From Fundidesulfovibrio agrisoli (GTDB lineage: Bacteria > Desulfobacterota > Desulfovibrionia > Desulfovibrionales > Desulfovibrionaceae), in contig NZ_JAKZKX010000010.1 in NCBI RefSeq assembly GCF_022808715.1, forward strand, positions 62,001-126,000: a stretch of 64,000 nucleotides of DNA. The letters are read 5' to 3'. Every line of letters starts with the position of its first letter. Positions within the stretch are counted from its first letter, which is position 1. The position numbers were made by a program, and so were the translations under genes. A model generated the notes under the pieces. That model saw only the letters and a program-made list of their open reading frames with translations. It ran no database searches and was not told where the DNA came from. This document shows, piece after piece, positions 27,597 to 37,115 of the stretch.

Positions 27597-29537
27597 TCAG
27601 CCGGAGTGCTTCCCGCCAGGGAGCCCGCGGCGTGCCTGCGGGCGGGACGCGCCCTCGTCCTTGAGCTTGAAGAAGCTCACCGTGGAGAGCAGCTGTTCGG
27701 CCTGGCTGGAGAGCTCCTCCGCGGTGGAGGCCATCTCCTCCGAGGCGGAGGCGTTCTGCTGGACGACCTGGTCCAGCTGCTGCACGGCCTTGTTGATCTG
27801 GCCCGCGCCGTTGTTCTGTTCGCGGGAGGCGGCGGATATCTCCTGGATGAGGGCGGCGGTCCTGCGGATATCGGGCACGATCTCCCTGAGCATCTCCCCG
27901 GCCTTGTCCGCCACGGCCACGGATTCCGCCGAGAGGGCCGATATCTCGGTCGCGGCCCGGCCCGAGCGCTCGGCGAGCTTGCGCACCTCGGCCGCCACCA
28001 CCGCGAAGCCCTTGCCGTGCTCGCCCGCGCGGGCGGCCTCGATGGCGGCGTTGAGCGCCAGCAGGTTGGTCTGCCGCGAAATCTCCTCGATGATGGAGAT
28101 CTTCTCCGCGATCTGCTTCATGGCCCCCACGGTCATGGTCACGGCCTGGCCCCCGGCCTCGGCGTCCTGCGCGGCCTTCAGGGCCAGGGCCTCGGTCTGG
28201 GTGGCGTTTTCCGCGTTGTGCTGGATGTTGGAGGCCATCACGTCCATGGAGGAGGAGACCTCCTCCACGCTGGCGGCCTGCTGCGAGGCCCCCTGTGAGA
28301 GCGTCTCCGAGGTGGCCGAGAGCTCCTGCGCGCCCGAGGCCACGTTGCCAGCTCCCTCGATCACCTCGCTCATGACTTCGCCCAGGCGTTGGGTCATCTC
28401 GCGCAAGGCGGCGGCGAGCATGCCGATCTCGTCCTTCTGGTCCACGTCCAGGTCCTGGCTCATGTCGCCCGCGGCCATGCGTTCGGCGAACGCCACGCCT
28501 TTGCGCACAGGGACCACGATGCCCCGGGCCAGCAGCACGGCGAGCGCGATGGCCAGCGGCAGGGCCACGGCCGTGGCCGCGATGATGGTCGAGCGGGTGT
28601 TGGCGGCGGCCTCCAGCATGGCCTCGTCGGTCATGATGTGGGCGCTTATGGCGTCCTTGGTCTTGTCCAGAAGCTCCTGGACCTTCACCAGGTTGGGGAT
28701 GGTTTCCGTGGAGTAGGCCTTCTTGGCCTCCTCGGCCGTGAGCATCCTGGCGTTGTGCCAGCCCACCACGCCGGTGATGGAGGCCAGGGCCAGGCCCGCC
28801 TCCTTCTCGGTGACGTCGCGGAAATACTGCTTGGCATCGTTGTTGCGGCCTTCGCCCAGCAGGGCGTTGATGCGGACCACGCTCTCGTGCAGGCGCTCGT
28901 GCGGGCCGAAGACCGCGGTGATCTGCTTGTCGAACTCGGGGTCGGCCTGGCGCAGCGCCGCCATTTCATCGGAGTAGAGCCACTTGCCGAGCCCGCATTT
29001 GTGCGGGTCGGACTCCACCTCCACCTTGCGGCTGGCCTCGTCGGCCAGGGCCTTGAGCACGGCGTTGCTCCACTTCAGGTGGTCGGCCAGCTTGTCGCGC
29101 AGGAACCCGCCCAGCTCCGGGTTCACCGGGACGAACTTCTCCTTGATGGTGGCGGCGGAACGATGCAGCCCCTCGTGGTAGCGCTCGATCTCGGCCAGCA
29201 GCGGCGCGATGGCCGGCACAAGCTTTTCGGCCTCCTTGCGGCCCTCGCCGTAGTACCATTTGCCGAAGGCGCACAGGCGCGGGTTGAGCTGCACCTCCAG
29301 CGTGGAGGCCTTGGAGCTGTTCAGGAACTCGCTGAGCTTGCTGGCCCAGTTCAGGTGGTCGACGATCCTCTGCGTGAACTCCCCCCTCAGTTTGTTGCCC
29401 ACGATGACGATCTTGGCGTCGTCAACGATCGAATTGACTCCGGTGATCGAGATCACGCTCGCGGTGAGCATGAAGAATATCACCGCGCCGAAGCCGATGG
29501 CGAACTTCCATTGGATCCTAACATCCTTCCAACGCAT
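27597..29537 (-). CDS. Methyl-accepting chemotaxis protein with two periplasmic CZB zinc-binding domains
   Basis: A 646-residue chemoreceptor. Helix 1 is about 12-32 and helix 2 about 318-342, so 33-317 are periplasmic. This sensor holds two copies of a CZB-type 3His/1Cys pattern with identical spacing: His61, Cys89 (LCAFGKW), His121, His125, and His153, Cys181 (KCGLGKW), His213, His217. A HAMP domain follows (about 342-395), then the signalling hairpin whose tip is [37 protein letters not shown] domains bind zinc and are usually cytosolic; a periplasmic tandem suggests direct sensing of zinc or of an oxidant acting on Cys-Zn. No CheR-tethering pentapeptide ends the protein. A sigma28-like promoter lies upstream. 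Confidence 0.92.
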   Translation of the reverse strand: MRWKDVRIQWKFAIGFGAVIFFMLTASVISITGVNSIVDDAKIVIVGNKLRGEFTQRIVDHLNWASKLSEFLNSSKASTLEVQLNPRLCAFGKWYYGEGRKEAEKLVPAIAPLLAEIERYHEGLHRSAATIKEKFVPVNPELGGFLRDKLADHLKWSNAVLKALADEASRKVEVESDPHKCGLGKWLYSDEMAALRQADPEFDKQITAVFGPHERLHESVVRINALLGEGRNNDAKQYFRDVTEKEAGLALASITGVVGWHNARMLTAEEAKKAYSTETIPNLVKVQELLDKTKDAISAHIMTDEAMLEAAANTRSTIIAATAVALPLAIALAVLLARGIVVPVRKGVAFAERMAAGDMSQDLDVDQKDEIGMLAAALREMTQRLGEVMSEVIEGAGNVASGAQELSATSETLSQGASQQAASVEEVSSSMDVMASNIQHNAENATQTEALALKAAQDAEAGGQAVTMTVGAMKQIAEKISIIEEISRQTNLLALNAAIEAARAGEHGKGFAVVAAEVRKLAERSGRAATEISALSAESVAVADKAGEMLREIVPDIRRTAALIQEISAASREQNNGAGQINKAVQQLDQVVQQNASASEEMASTAEELSSQAEQLLSTVSFFKLKDEGASRPQARRGLPGGKHSG

Positions 29538-29639
29538 CAGTTTCCCCCCCCTGAGATACGAAAGGCGTGATGTTGCACAAGGCCATATGGATCAACGGCG
29601 CGGGATGAAGAAACACGAAGTCATCAGGCACCGATAGTG

Positions 29640-29666
29640 GAATCGGAAGCTGCTGTTGCAACTTTA
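29640..29666 (-). promoter_or_regulatory. Sigma28 (FliA)-type promoter of the CZB chemoreceptor
   Basis: On the minus strand: TAAAGTTG (29659-29666), 11-base spacer, TCCGATTC (29640-29647). The family consensus is TAAAGTTT-N11-GCCGATAA, so the -35 matches seven of eight and the spacing is exact. The chemoreceptor ATG lies about 100 bases downstream. Confidence 0.6.
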
Positions 29667-30026
29667 GAACGCAAGGCCGCCCGGCTTGCGGCAACGCACA
29701 AGGGCGCAAGAAGGGATGCGGCGGCCCGCGTTCCCGTATGCCGGGCATCGTCGGGAAGAGGGAAGCCGCAAGGGCAGGCCGGGAGCCGGGCTCCGGCGGA
29801 GCGCCGCCGGGGTGGAGCATCAAGGGCCGCGCTGACGGCCATGCCGCCAATCCCGCCGGGCGGGAGCGGCCCAGGCCGCGCTCCGGCTCAGGCCGATAGC
29901 GCCGAAGAGCCGGCGGCAGTTGGTAACCGCCACGATTTGCACCACATTTTTCCGAATTTGTCCAGGGGCTCCGGGTGGCCCCGCCGGACGGCGCCCGCCC
30001 GGGGCGGTCCGGCAGGGCCTCGCGCC
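29667..30026. other. Intergenic region without recognised features
   Basis: A 360-base gap between the chemoreceptor promoter and the 3' end of the potassium transporter gene. It holds several short GC-rich inverted repeats (for example GCCGCCCGGCTTGCGGC near 29675) but no T-tract terminator, promoter or small gene that I can support. Confidence 0.4.
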
Positions 30027-32021
30027 CTATTCGGCCGGGATGGCCTCCCGCAGGGCGATGGGCATGATCATGAAGGGGATGCCCACCTTGTAGATCTGGC
30101 GTTGCAGACTGAAGACCACGTAGTTGTGCAGCATGCGGGTCAGCAGGGTCTCCTTCTCGAACACCAGCTGCCCGCCGAAGAACACGCAGCGGGGGAAGCG
30201 CTCCTTGATGACCGGGGCCAGCTCGAGGATTTCGTGCACCACGTCCGTGCCCACTGCCCAGTGGGCCTCGGCGTGGAACCCGCGCGAGAGCGTCAGGGCG
30301 ATGTATTTGTCCATGCTGGAGCGGATGGTCTGCTTGAGGCGGTCCAGCTCGGCGTGGTCGCGCATCACCTGCACGTCCACCACGCCCACCTGCAGGAACA
30401 CGTAGTTCTTGAACTCCTCCCCGTGCAGGCGCAGCACGTTGGTGAGGGTGTGCAGCCCAAGCCCGTTGTATCCGTTCACCAGGATCACGGCCGTCTTGGC
30501 ATCCGTATCCTCGGCGGGGGCGGCGGCCGGATCGGGGGTGGGGCTGCCGACGGACTCCACCAGGGTGTCCAGGGCGCGTATCTGCTCCCAGGTCTCGTCG
30601 TAGTGGCGCTTGATCTTCAGCGCCAGGGCGGCCAGGGCGGCGGTGATGAGGATGGTCAGCCAGCCGCCCTCGAAGAACTTGACCACCACCACCGAGGCCA
30701 GGATGAAGGCCGTGAGCCCCAGGCCAAGGCCGTTGAGCATAAGCCCCTTGAACCACCTGCCCCCGCCGTGGCGCTCCTGCCACCAGTGGCGCACCATCCC
30801 CATCTGGGAGAGCACGAAGGTGATGAACACGTTGATGGAGTAGAGCACGATCAGGAAGTCCACCGAGCCCCGCGAGATCAGCATCAGCGCCAGGGCCGAG
30901 CCGCCCATGAGCAGGATGCCGTTCTGGCTGACCAGGCGGTCCGAGAGCATGGAGAAGCGGGTGGGGAACCAGCGGTCCAGCGACATGTTGGCCAGCACGC
31001 GCGGCCCGTCCAGGAAGCCCGCCTGCGCGGCCACGAAGAGCAGCAGCGCCTCGGAGGCCAGGGTCACCCAGACGAAGCCCGTGCCCAGGGGCGCGGGCCA
31101 CGAGACGGTAAGCGCCTCGAACAGGACGGCGTTGAGGGTCTTGCCCTCCTGGTGGCGCACGTCGAACAGCAGGTAGGCCAGCATCAGGCCCGTGACGGTC
31201 ACCGCCAGGGAGACGGCCATGTAGGCCATGGTGCGTTTGCCCGTGCGCACCTTGGGCTCGCGCAGGATGGGCAGGCCGTTGCTCACTGCCTCGATGCCCG
31301 TGTAGGTGCCCGCGCCCATGGTGTAGGCCCGCAGGATCAGCAGGAACATGCCCATATAGCCCAGTTGGGTGTGCGCGGCGGAGGCGTCCTGGGCGATGTG
31401 GGCCACCAGCTCGGGGCCTTGGGCAGCGTGGGTTCCCAGGGCGTAGCCCAGGGCGATGACGTGGGTGACCACGAAGGTCATGAAGATCGGCACCAGCACC
31501 GTCACCGATTCCTTCACCCCGCGCAGGTTGAGCAGCGTGAGCAGCAGCACGCCCGCCACGGCCGTTTCCAGCTTGTAGGGCGCGAAGGTTGCCGGCAGCG
31601 AGCTGAACACCGCGTCCGCGCCGGAGGCGATGGAGATGGTGATGGTCAGCACGTAGTCGATGAGCAGGGCGCAGCCCGACACCATGCCCACCCTGGGGGA
31701 GAGCAGCCGGGAGGCCACAAGGTAGCCGCCGCCGCCCGAAGGGAAGAGCTCGATGATCTGCGAATAGCTGGCGGAGATGATGAGGATGGTCACGGCCGTG
31801 CCCAGGGCCACGAAAACCGCCAGGAAGGTGTGTTCGCCCAGGGCCAGGAAGGCCTCCTCCGGGCCGTAGCAGGATGAGGACAGGCCGTCCGCGCCCAGGC
31901 CCACCCAGGCGAAGAAGGCCATGAGCGACAGGTGGTGGAAGATGGAGGTGTCGCCCAGGTTGAGGCTTTCGCCTATGAGGGCGTTCTTGACGCGCTTGCC
32001 GACGGACGCACGCTGATCCAT
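30027..32021 (-). CDS. KimA-like potassium/APC-family permease
   Basis: A 664-residue protein with 12 hydrophobic segments (about 35-500) and a cytosolic C-terminal domain of about 150 residues. The first helix region GLGADGLSSSCYGPEEAFLAL and FPSGGGGYLVASRLLSP match the KimA/YdaO group of the APC superfamily, high-affinity K+/H+ symporters. The C-terminal domain begins after a Pro/Ala-rich linker (GSPTPDPAAAPAEDTD) and resembles the nucleotide-regulated soluble domain of KimA. A general amino acid permease is the main alternative. In Firmicutes kimA is preceded by a c-di-AMP riboswitch; none is recognisable here. A 383-base gap separates it from cusA. Confidence 0.75.
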   Translation of the reverse strand: MDQRASVGKRVKNALIGESLNLGDTSIFHHLSLMAFFAWVGLGADGLSSSCYGPEEAFLALGEHTFLAVFVALGTAVTILIISASYSQIIELFPSGGGGYLVASRLLSPRVGMVSGCALLIDYVLTITISIASGADAVFSSLPATFAPYKLETAVAGVLLLTLLNLRGVKESVTVLVPIFMTFVVTHVIALGYALGTHAAQGPELVAHIAQDASAAHTQLGYMGMFLLILRAYTMGAGTYTGIEAVSNGLPILREPKVRTGKRTMAYMAVSLAVTVTGLMLAYLLFDVRHQEGKTLNAVLFEALTVSWPAPLGTGFVWVTLASEALLLFVAAQAGFLDGPRVLANMSLDRWFPTRFSMLSDRLVSQNGILLMGGSALALMLISRGSVDFLIVLYSINVFITFVLSQMGMVRHWWQERHGGGRWFKGLMLNGLGLGLTAFILASVVVVKFFEGGWLTILITAALAALALKIKRHYDETWEQIRALDTLVESVGSPTPDPAAAPAEDTDAKTAVILVNGYNGLGLHTLTNVLRLHGEEFKNYVFLQVGVVDVQVMRDHAELDRLKQTIRSSMDKYIALTLSRGFHAEAHWAVGTDVVHEILELAPVIKERFPRCVFFGGQLVFEKETLLTRMLHNYVVFSLQRQIYKVGIPFMIMPIALREAIPAE

Positions 32022-32404
32022 GACCAGGCTCCTTGCCGATCCTTGCGGGATCGGGCCGAGAGCGGATGTCAGCCAACGGGCGCGCGTCGAGAATCAGACC
32101 GGGATGTCGTGGGGCGCCCATCGGCAAACACAACAGGCGCGCGGCGCGGCGGTTCGCTCGGCCACAGAACGCGGGCAGAGCCTCGCCACCGGAATGGAAA
32201 GGTTCTCCCCCTCGACGCCTGCGAGGTTAGCTGACGGGCTCGGGCCGAGGAAGTTGCCCTACGCCTTGCGGCGATACGCCCCGGGATTTTGGGTCCCCCG
32301 CTTCCGCTTTTGCGGAACTCGGCGATTGATTCGCGCCAGATACGCCCGGCATGCCCCCCTGGCAAGGGGGGGACGATTACAGTTTTGGAAACGTTTCCGG
32401 GCGG
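32022..32404. other. Intergenic region with a perfect 12-base palindrome and a hairpin
   Basis: Just past the cusA stop is GGAAACGTTTCC (32387-32398), a perfect palindrome, then a hairpin CCCCCCT/AGGGGGG (32354-32360 with 32365-32371) that could terminate or protect the cus mRNA. The rest, upstream of the transporter gene, has no supported gene. Confidence 0.45.
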
Positions 32405-35400
32405 CTACCCCCTGGGCAGCCCCCGGCCCTTCCAGAGCGCGAAGATGGCCGGATACAGGAGCAGCTCCAGGATGGTTGAGGTCACCACGCCGCCGATCAT
32501 GGGCGCGGCGATGCGCTTCATCACGTCCGAGCCCGCGCCCGTGGAGAACATCACCGGCAGCAGGCCCGCCAGGATCACGGCCACGGTCATGATCTTGGGG
32601 CGGATGCGCTTCACCGCGCCGTGCTCCACGGCCTCGCGCAGGTCCGCCTGGGTCTTGAGGCGGCCCTCGTCCCGCCACTGCTTGTAGGCCAGCTGCAGGT
32701 AGAGGAGCATGACCACGCCCGTCTCAGCGTCCAGGCCCGCCAGGGCGATGATGCCCACCCACACCGCGATGCTCAGGTTGTAGCCCAGCAGGTAGAGCAG
32801 CCAGAATGAACCCACCAGGGAGAAGGGCACGGCCAGCAGCACGATGCAGGTGGAGGCCAGGGACTTGGTGTTGATGTAGAGCAGCATGAAGATGATGAAG
32901 ATGGTCAGCGGGATGACCATCTCCAGCCGCTCCTGGGTGCTGACCAGGTTCTCGTACTCGCCGCTCCAGACAAGGCGGTACCCGGCAGGCAGCTGCGGCA
33001 GCACGGCCTCCGCCACGGCCTTTTTCAGGCCGTTGACGTAGCCGCCCACGTCGGAGCCGGTGAAGTCGATGTAGACGTAGGCCGTGGGCATGCCGCCCTC
33101 GCTCTTTATCATGGAGGGGCCGTTGGTCACCTTCACGTTGGCCAGCTCGCCGAGCGGCACCTGCAGCATCCTGCGCGGCGCGGGCGGAACGCCCATCCTT
33201 GGCCTGGCCTCCTCGCCGCCGGGGCCTGCGCCCTGCACCGGAACGAGCATGGCCTTGATGGTCTCCACGTCCTGGCGCAGCTCGCGCGGGTAGCGCACGT
33301 TCACGGGGTAGCGCTCCCGGCCCAGGATCACGGTGGTCAGGTTGCGCCCGCCCACGGCGGACTCGATGATGTCCTGCACGTCGGCCACGGTGAGCCCGTA
33401 GCGCGCGGCGGCCTGACGCTTCACGCTGATGTCCAGGTAGTAGCCGGTGTTGACCTTGTCCGCGAACACGGAGCGGGTGCGCGGGTCGCGCTTGACCACC
33501 TCCTCCAGTTTGGTGCCGATCATCTCGATCTCGGCCAGGTCCGGCCCCAGGATCTTGATGCCCACCGGGGTGCGGATGCCCGTGGAGAGCATGTCGATGC
33601 GGGCCTTGATGGGCATGGTGAAGGCGTTGACCACCCCCGGTATCTGCAGGCGGGCGTCCAGCTCGGCCTTGAGCTTCTCCACGTTCATGCCCGGGCGCCA
33701 CTGGGCCTCGGGCTTGAGGTTGATGACCGTCTCGAACATCTCCATGGGCGCGGGGTCCGTAGCGGTCCCGGCGCGCCCGGCCTTGCCGAACACCTGGGCC
33801 ACCTCGGGCACCGAGGCCAGGATGGAGTCCTGCAGCTTGAGGAGCTTCCCGGCTTCGGCGATGGAGATGCCGGGCATGGTCACGGGCATGTAGAAGAGCG
33901 TGCCCTCGTAGAGCGGGGGCATGAACTCCGAGCCCAGGCGCGTCACGGGCCAGACCGTGGCCGCCATGACCAGCACGGCCAGCAGGATCATGGTCTTCTT
34001 GAAGCGCAAGGCCAGCAGCACGAAGGGGTGGTAGATCAGGCGCAGCACGTGGCTGAGTGGGTTCTTGTCCTCCGGGCGCACTGTGCCCCGGATGAAGAGC
34101 GTCATGAGCATGGGCGTGAGCGTCACGGCCAGGAAGGCCGAGAAGAGCATGGCGAAGGTCTTGGTGTAGGCCAGGGGCTTGAACAGCCGCCCGGCCTGCC
34201 CCTGGAGCGTGAACACGGGCAGGAAGCCCACGGTTATCACCAGCAGGGAGAAGAACAGCGAGGGCCCCACCTCCTGCGCGGCCTCCAGGATGACCTCCAC
34301 GCGGGAGCCGGGCCTGCCCGCGTGCTCCCACTCCTCCAGCTTCTTGTGGGCGTTCTCCACCATGATGATGGCCGCGTCCACCATGGCGCCGATGGCGATG
34401 GCGATGCCGGAGAGGCTCATGATGTTGGAGGTCACGCCCAGGGCGTTCATGCAGATGAAGGAGATGACGATGGCCAGCGGCAGGGTCAGGATGATGACCA
34501 GGGCGCTTGGCAGGTGGAACAGGAAGACCACGCACACCGCGCTCACGGCCACGGTGAGTTTGACGATCTCCTCCGTGAGGGTGGAGATGGCCCTGTGGAT
34601 CAGGTCGGAGCGGTCGTAGGTGACCTCGAACCTTACGCCCGGCGGCAGCGATGGCGCGACCTCGGCTATCTTGGCCTTCACCCTGTCGATCACGGAGAGC
34701 ACGTTCTCCCCGAAGCGCACCACCACGATGCCCCCCGCCACCTCGCCCCGGCCGTCAAGGTCGGCAAGGCCCCGGCGCATCTCCGGCCCGAGGCTCACCT
34801 GGGCCACGTCCTTGAGGAAGACGGGCGTGCCCCGGTTGTCCGTGCCCACGGAGACGCTCTCCAGGTCCGCCAGGCTCTTCACGTAGCCGCGCCCGCGCAC
34901 CATGTACTCCGTGCCGGACATCTCCACCACGCGGCCTTCCACGTCGTTGTTGGAGAGGCGCACGGCCTCCAGCACCTTCTGCAGGGGCAGGCCGTAGCCG
35001 AACAGCCGCCCCGGGTCCACGGTGATCTGGTACTGGCGCACGAAGCCGCCCAGCGAGGCCACCTCGGAGACGCCGGGCACGCTCTCCAGGGCCAGCTTGA
35101 CGTTCCAGTCCTGCAGGGAGCGCAGCTGGGAGAGGTCGAGCCGCCCGGACGTGTCGACCAGCGCGTAGGAGAAGCCCCAGCCCAGGCTGGTGGCGTCCGG
35201 GCCGAGCACGGGGTTCACGTCGGCCGGTATCTTGGCGCGCACCGACTGCAGGTATTCCAGAACCCGCGAGCGCGCCCAGTAGATGTCCGTGCCTTCCTTG
35301 AAGATCACGTAGATGAAGGACGAACCCAGGAAGGAGAAGCCGCGCACCGCCTGCACGCCCGGCGCGGCCAGCAGCGAGGTGACGATGGGGTAGGTGACCT

Positions 35401-35593
35401 GGTCCTCCACCAGGTCGGGGCTGCGGCCCTGCCACTCGGTGTAGACGATGACCTGCGGGTCCGAGAGGTCCGGGATGGCGTCCAGGGGCGCGCTGCGCAT
35501 GGCCCACACGCCCCACAGCCCCAGCGTGGCGCACATGATGGTCACGATGAGCCTGTTGCGGCCCGAGAACCCGATGATGCTCTGGATAATCAT
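32405..35593 (-). CDS. cusA: Copper/silver efflux RND pump CusA
   Basis: A 1062-residue RND transporter with the usual 12 helices and two large periplasmic loops. It is the proton-driven inner-membrane pump of the CusCBA tripartite system, exporting Cu(I)/Ag(I). The three methionines that form the metal site of E. coli CusA (573, 623, 672) are all present, at 569 (FYMPVTMPG), 619 (APMEMFETV) and 668 (RIDMLSTGIR), at a constant offset of four. This supports monovalent copper or silver rather than the divalent Czc substrates. GIAIAIGAMVDAAIIMVENAHK in helix 4 carries the proton-relay acids. It lies 12 bases downstream of cusB at the end of the operon. Confidence 0.95.
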   Translation of the reverse strand: MIIQSIIGFSGRNRLIVTIMCATLGLWGVWAMRSAPLDAIPDLSDPQVIVYTEWQGRSPDLVEDQVTYPIVTSLLAAPGVQAVRGFSFLGSSFIYVIFKEGTDIYWARSRVLEYLQSVRAKIPADVNPVLGPDATSLGWGFSYALVDTSGRLDLSQLRSLQDWNVKLALESVPGVSEVASLGGFVRQYQITVDPGRLFGYGLPLQKVLEAVRLSNNDVEGRVVEMSGTEYMVRGRGYVKSLADLESVSVGTDNRGTPVFLKDVAQVSLGPEMRRGLADLDGRGEVAGGIVVVRFGENVLSVIDRVKAKIAEVAPSLPPGVRFEVTYDRSDLIHRAISTLTEEIVKLTVAVSAVCVVFLFHLPSALVIILTLPLAIVISFICMNALGVTSNIMSLSGIAIAIGAMVDAAIIMVENAHKKLEEWEHAGRPGSRVEVILEAAQEVGPSLFFSLLVITVGFLPVFTLQGQAGRLFKPLAYTKTFAMLFSAFLAVTLTPMLMTLFIRGTVRPEDKNPLSHVLRLIYHPFVLLALRFKKTMILLAVLVMAATVWPVTRLGSEFMPPLYEGTLFYMPVTMPGISIAEAGKLLKLQDSILASVPEVAQVFGKAGRAGTATDPAPMEMFETVINLKPEAQWRPGMNVEKLKAELDARLQIPGVVNAFTMPIKARIDMLSTGIRTPVGIKILGPDLAEIEMIGTKLEEVVKRDPRTRSVFADKVNTGYYLDISVKRQAAARYGLTVADVQDIIESAVGGRNLTTVILGRERYPVNVRYPRELRQDVETIKAMLVPVQGAGPGGEEARPRMGVPPAPRRMLQVPLGELANVKVTNGPSMIKSEGGMPTAYVYIDFTGSDVGGYVNGLKKAVAEAVLPQLPAGYRLVWSGEYENLVSTQERLEMVIPLTIFIIFMLLYINTKSLASTCIVLLAVPFSLVGSFWLLYLLGYNLSIAVWVGIIALAGLDAETGVVMLLYLQLAYKQWRDEGRLKTQADLREAVEHGAVKRIRPKIMTVAVILAGLLPVMFSTGAGSDVMKRIAAPMIGGVVTSTILELLLYPAIFALWKGRGLPRG

Positions 35594-35605
35594 GGCTGCC
35601 CCGGG

Positions 35606-37084
35606 CTAATGGTGGTGATGCTCGCCGCCGCTGCCGCTCTTGAGGCGCGTTTCGGCGTCCAGGAGGAAGTTGGCGGAGGAGGCCACCTTGGTGCCGGGGG
35701 CCAGGCCGGAGAGAATCTCCACGAAGCCGCCGGAGCGGATGCCGGTGGTCACGTCCTGGGGCTCGAAGTTGTTGGGGCTGGACTCGTAGTAGACCACCTT
35801 GCGCAGGCCCGTGTCTATGATGGCCGACTCGGGCACGGCCAGGCGCTGGCCCAGGTCGGTGCCCATCTGGATCTCGGCGTACATCTCGGGGCGCAGCAGG
35901 CCCTTGGGGTTGGGCAGCACGAAGCGCACCTTGGCCGTGCGGGTGTCGGCGGCGATCACGGGGTAGATCTGGGCCACCTTGGCCGTGAGCGGCGGGCCGG
36001 AGACGCCCGTGAGGGTGATGAGCGCGGCCTGGCCCTCCTTGAAGAAGGGCAGGTTCTCCTCGTAGACGTCGGCCAGCACCCATACGGTGCTGAGGTCGGC
36101 CAGGTCGTAGAGCTTCTCGCCCGGGGCCACCTGCATGCCCAAGGTGGCCTGGCGGGAGATCACGTAGCCGTCCACCGGGCTTGTGAGCACGTAGTCGCGC
36201 GAGGGCTTGCCGGTCTTCTCAAGCTGGGCTGCCAGGCCGCCCGCGTCCAGCAGGGCCAGGCGCTGCCTGGCGGCGGCGAGCAGGGCCTGGCTGTCGTTTG
36301 CGAGCATGGCCGCGTATTCGCCCCCGCCTTCCGTCGAGGCTTTGGGCTGGGCGCTCCTCCAGCGCAGCAGGTTCAGGTACTCCAGCTGCGTGGCGTAGAC
36401 CTCGGGGCTGTAGATGGCCAGCAGGGGCTGGCCCTTTTTGACCATCTGGCCGGTGTGGTCCACCATGAGGCGCTCCACGTAGCCTTCGGCCTTGGTGGTC
36501 ACGGTGGCCAGGCGGGTTTCGTCCGGCGCCACGCGCCCCGTGGCCCGGATGATGGTCTTGAAGGGGCGCATGGCCGCCTGGGTGACGGTGACGCCGATGA
36601 GCTTGGCCTGTTCGGGGGTGAGCATGGCCATGGGGGGCATCGTTCCGGAGGCCGGAGGCGCTCCGTGGCCCTCGTGCCCTGAAGACGCCGGCGCGGCAGG
36701 CGCGCCGTGCCCGGCGTGGCCCTCGTGCCCGGCGGACGCGGCCGGTGTGGCGGGAGCCGCCGGTGCGCCATGGCTGGAATGATCCATGCCAGAGGTTGGG
36801 GCCGGGGCGGGCTGCTGCACGCTCTGGCTTCCGGAGGACATGTCCATGCCGGGCATGGAGTGCCCGGCGTGCCCCTGCTGCGGCGCTTGTGGCGGAGCCT
36901 GCGGCCCGGCCGGGGCCGGGGCGCCGTGCCCGGAGTGGTCCATCCCGGCCATGGAGCCCGTCCCGCCCGGTTGGGCCGGGGCCTGGGCCAAAACTCCGCC
37001 CGGCAACGCCAGCGCGGCGGCCAGGCAGGCCGCCAGCAACACGTCCTTCAACGTCGGTCCCGCCGTGGATGGCAACGCCCGCAT
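35606..37084 (-). CDS. cusB: Cus efflux adaptor CusB with long His/Met-rich N-terminal extension
   Basis: A 492-residue periplasmic adaptor with a signal peptide (about 1-34). Residues 45-141 are a low-complexity segment rich in His, Met, Gly, Ala and Pro with repeated GMDHSGHG, GHAGHSMPGMDM, SGMDHSSHG and GHEGHAGHG elements. The canonical adaptor follows from about 153 (MLTPEQAKLIGV), with the lipoyl and hairpin region (AEGYVERLMVDHTGQMVKKGQPLLAIYSPEV) and beta-barrel (ADLSTVWVLADVYEENLPF). The protein ends GGEHHHH. E. coli CusB carries only three N-terminal Met ligands, so this extension may act as a metal sponge feeding CusA. No separate cusF is present. The operon order is cusC, Met-repeat gene, cusB, cusA. 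Confidence 0.92.
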   Translation of the reverse strand: MRALPSTAGPTLKDVLLAACLAAALALPGGVLAQAPAQPGGTGSMAGMDHSGHGAPAPAGPQAPPQAPQQGHAGHSMPGMDMSSGSQSVQQPAPAPTSGMDHSSHGAPAAPATPAASAGHEGHAGHGAPAAPASSGHEGHGAPPASGTMPPMAMLTPEQAKLIGVTVTQAAMRPFKTIIRATGRVAPDETRLATVTTKAEGYVERLMVDHTGQMVKKGQPLLAIYSPEVYATQLEYLNLLRWRSAQPKASTEGGGEYAAMLANDSQALLAAARQRLALLDAGGLAAQLEKTGKPSRDYVLTSPVDGYVISRQATLGMQVAPGEKLYDLADLSTVWVLADVYEENLPFFKEGQAALITLTGVSGPPLTAKVAQIYPVIAADTRTAKVRFVLPNPKGLLRPEMYAEIQMGTDLGQRLAVPESAIIDTGLRKVVYYESSPNNFEPQDVTTGIRSGGFVEILSGLAPGTKVASSANFLLDAETRLKSGSGGEHHHH

Positions 37085-37115
37085 GTCTCTCCCCCGCGCC
37101 TTGTGGTTCCGGCTG

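Noticed and set aside
32405-35593. CzcA (Co/Zn/Cd) pump
   Set aside because: All three Cu/Ag methionines of CusA are conserved, and the operon contains Met-rich and His/Met-rich partners.
35606-35620. HHHH at the CusB C-terminus as a cloning tag
   Set aside because: It is encoded in an ordinary chromosomal operon and fits the His-rich character of the protein.
34028-36682. An 884-codon plus-strand frame opposite cusA and cusB
   Set aside because: Antisense to two confidently assigned genes and without any family pattern.
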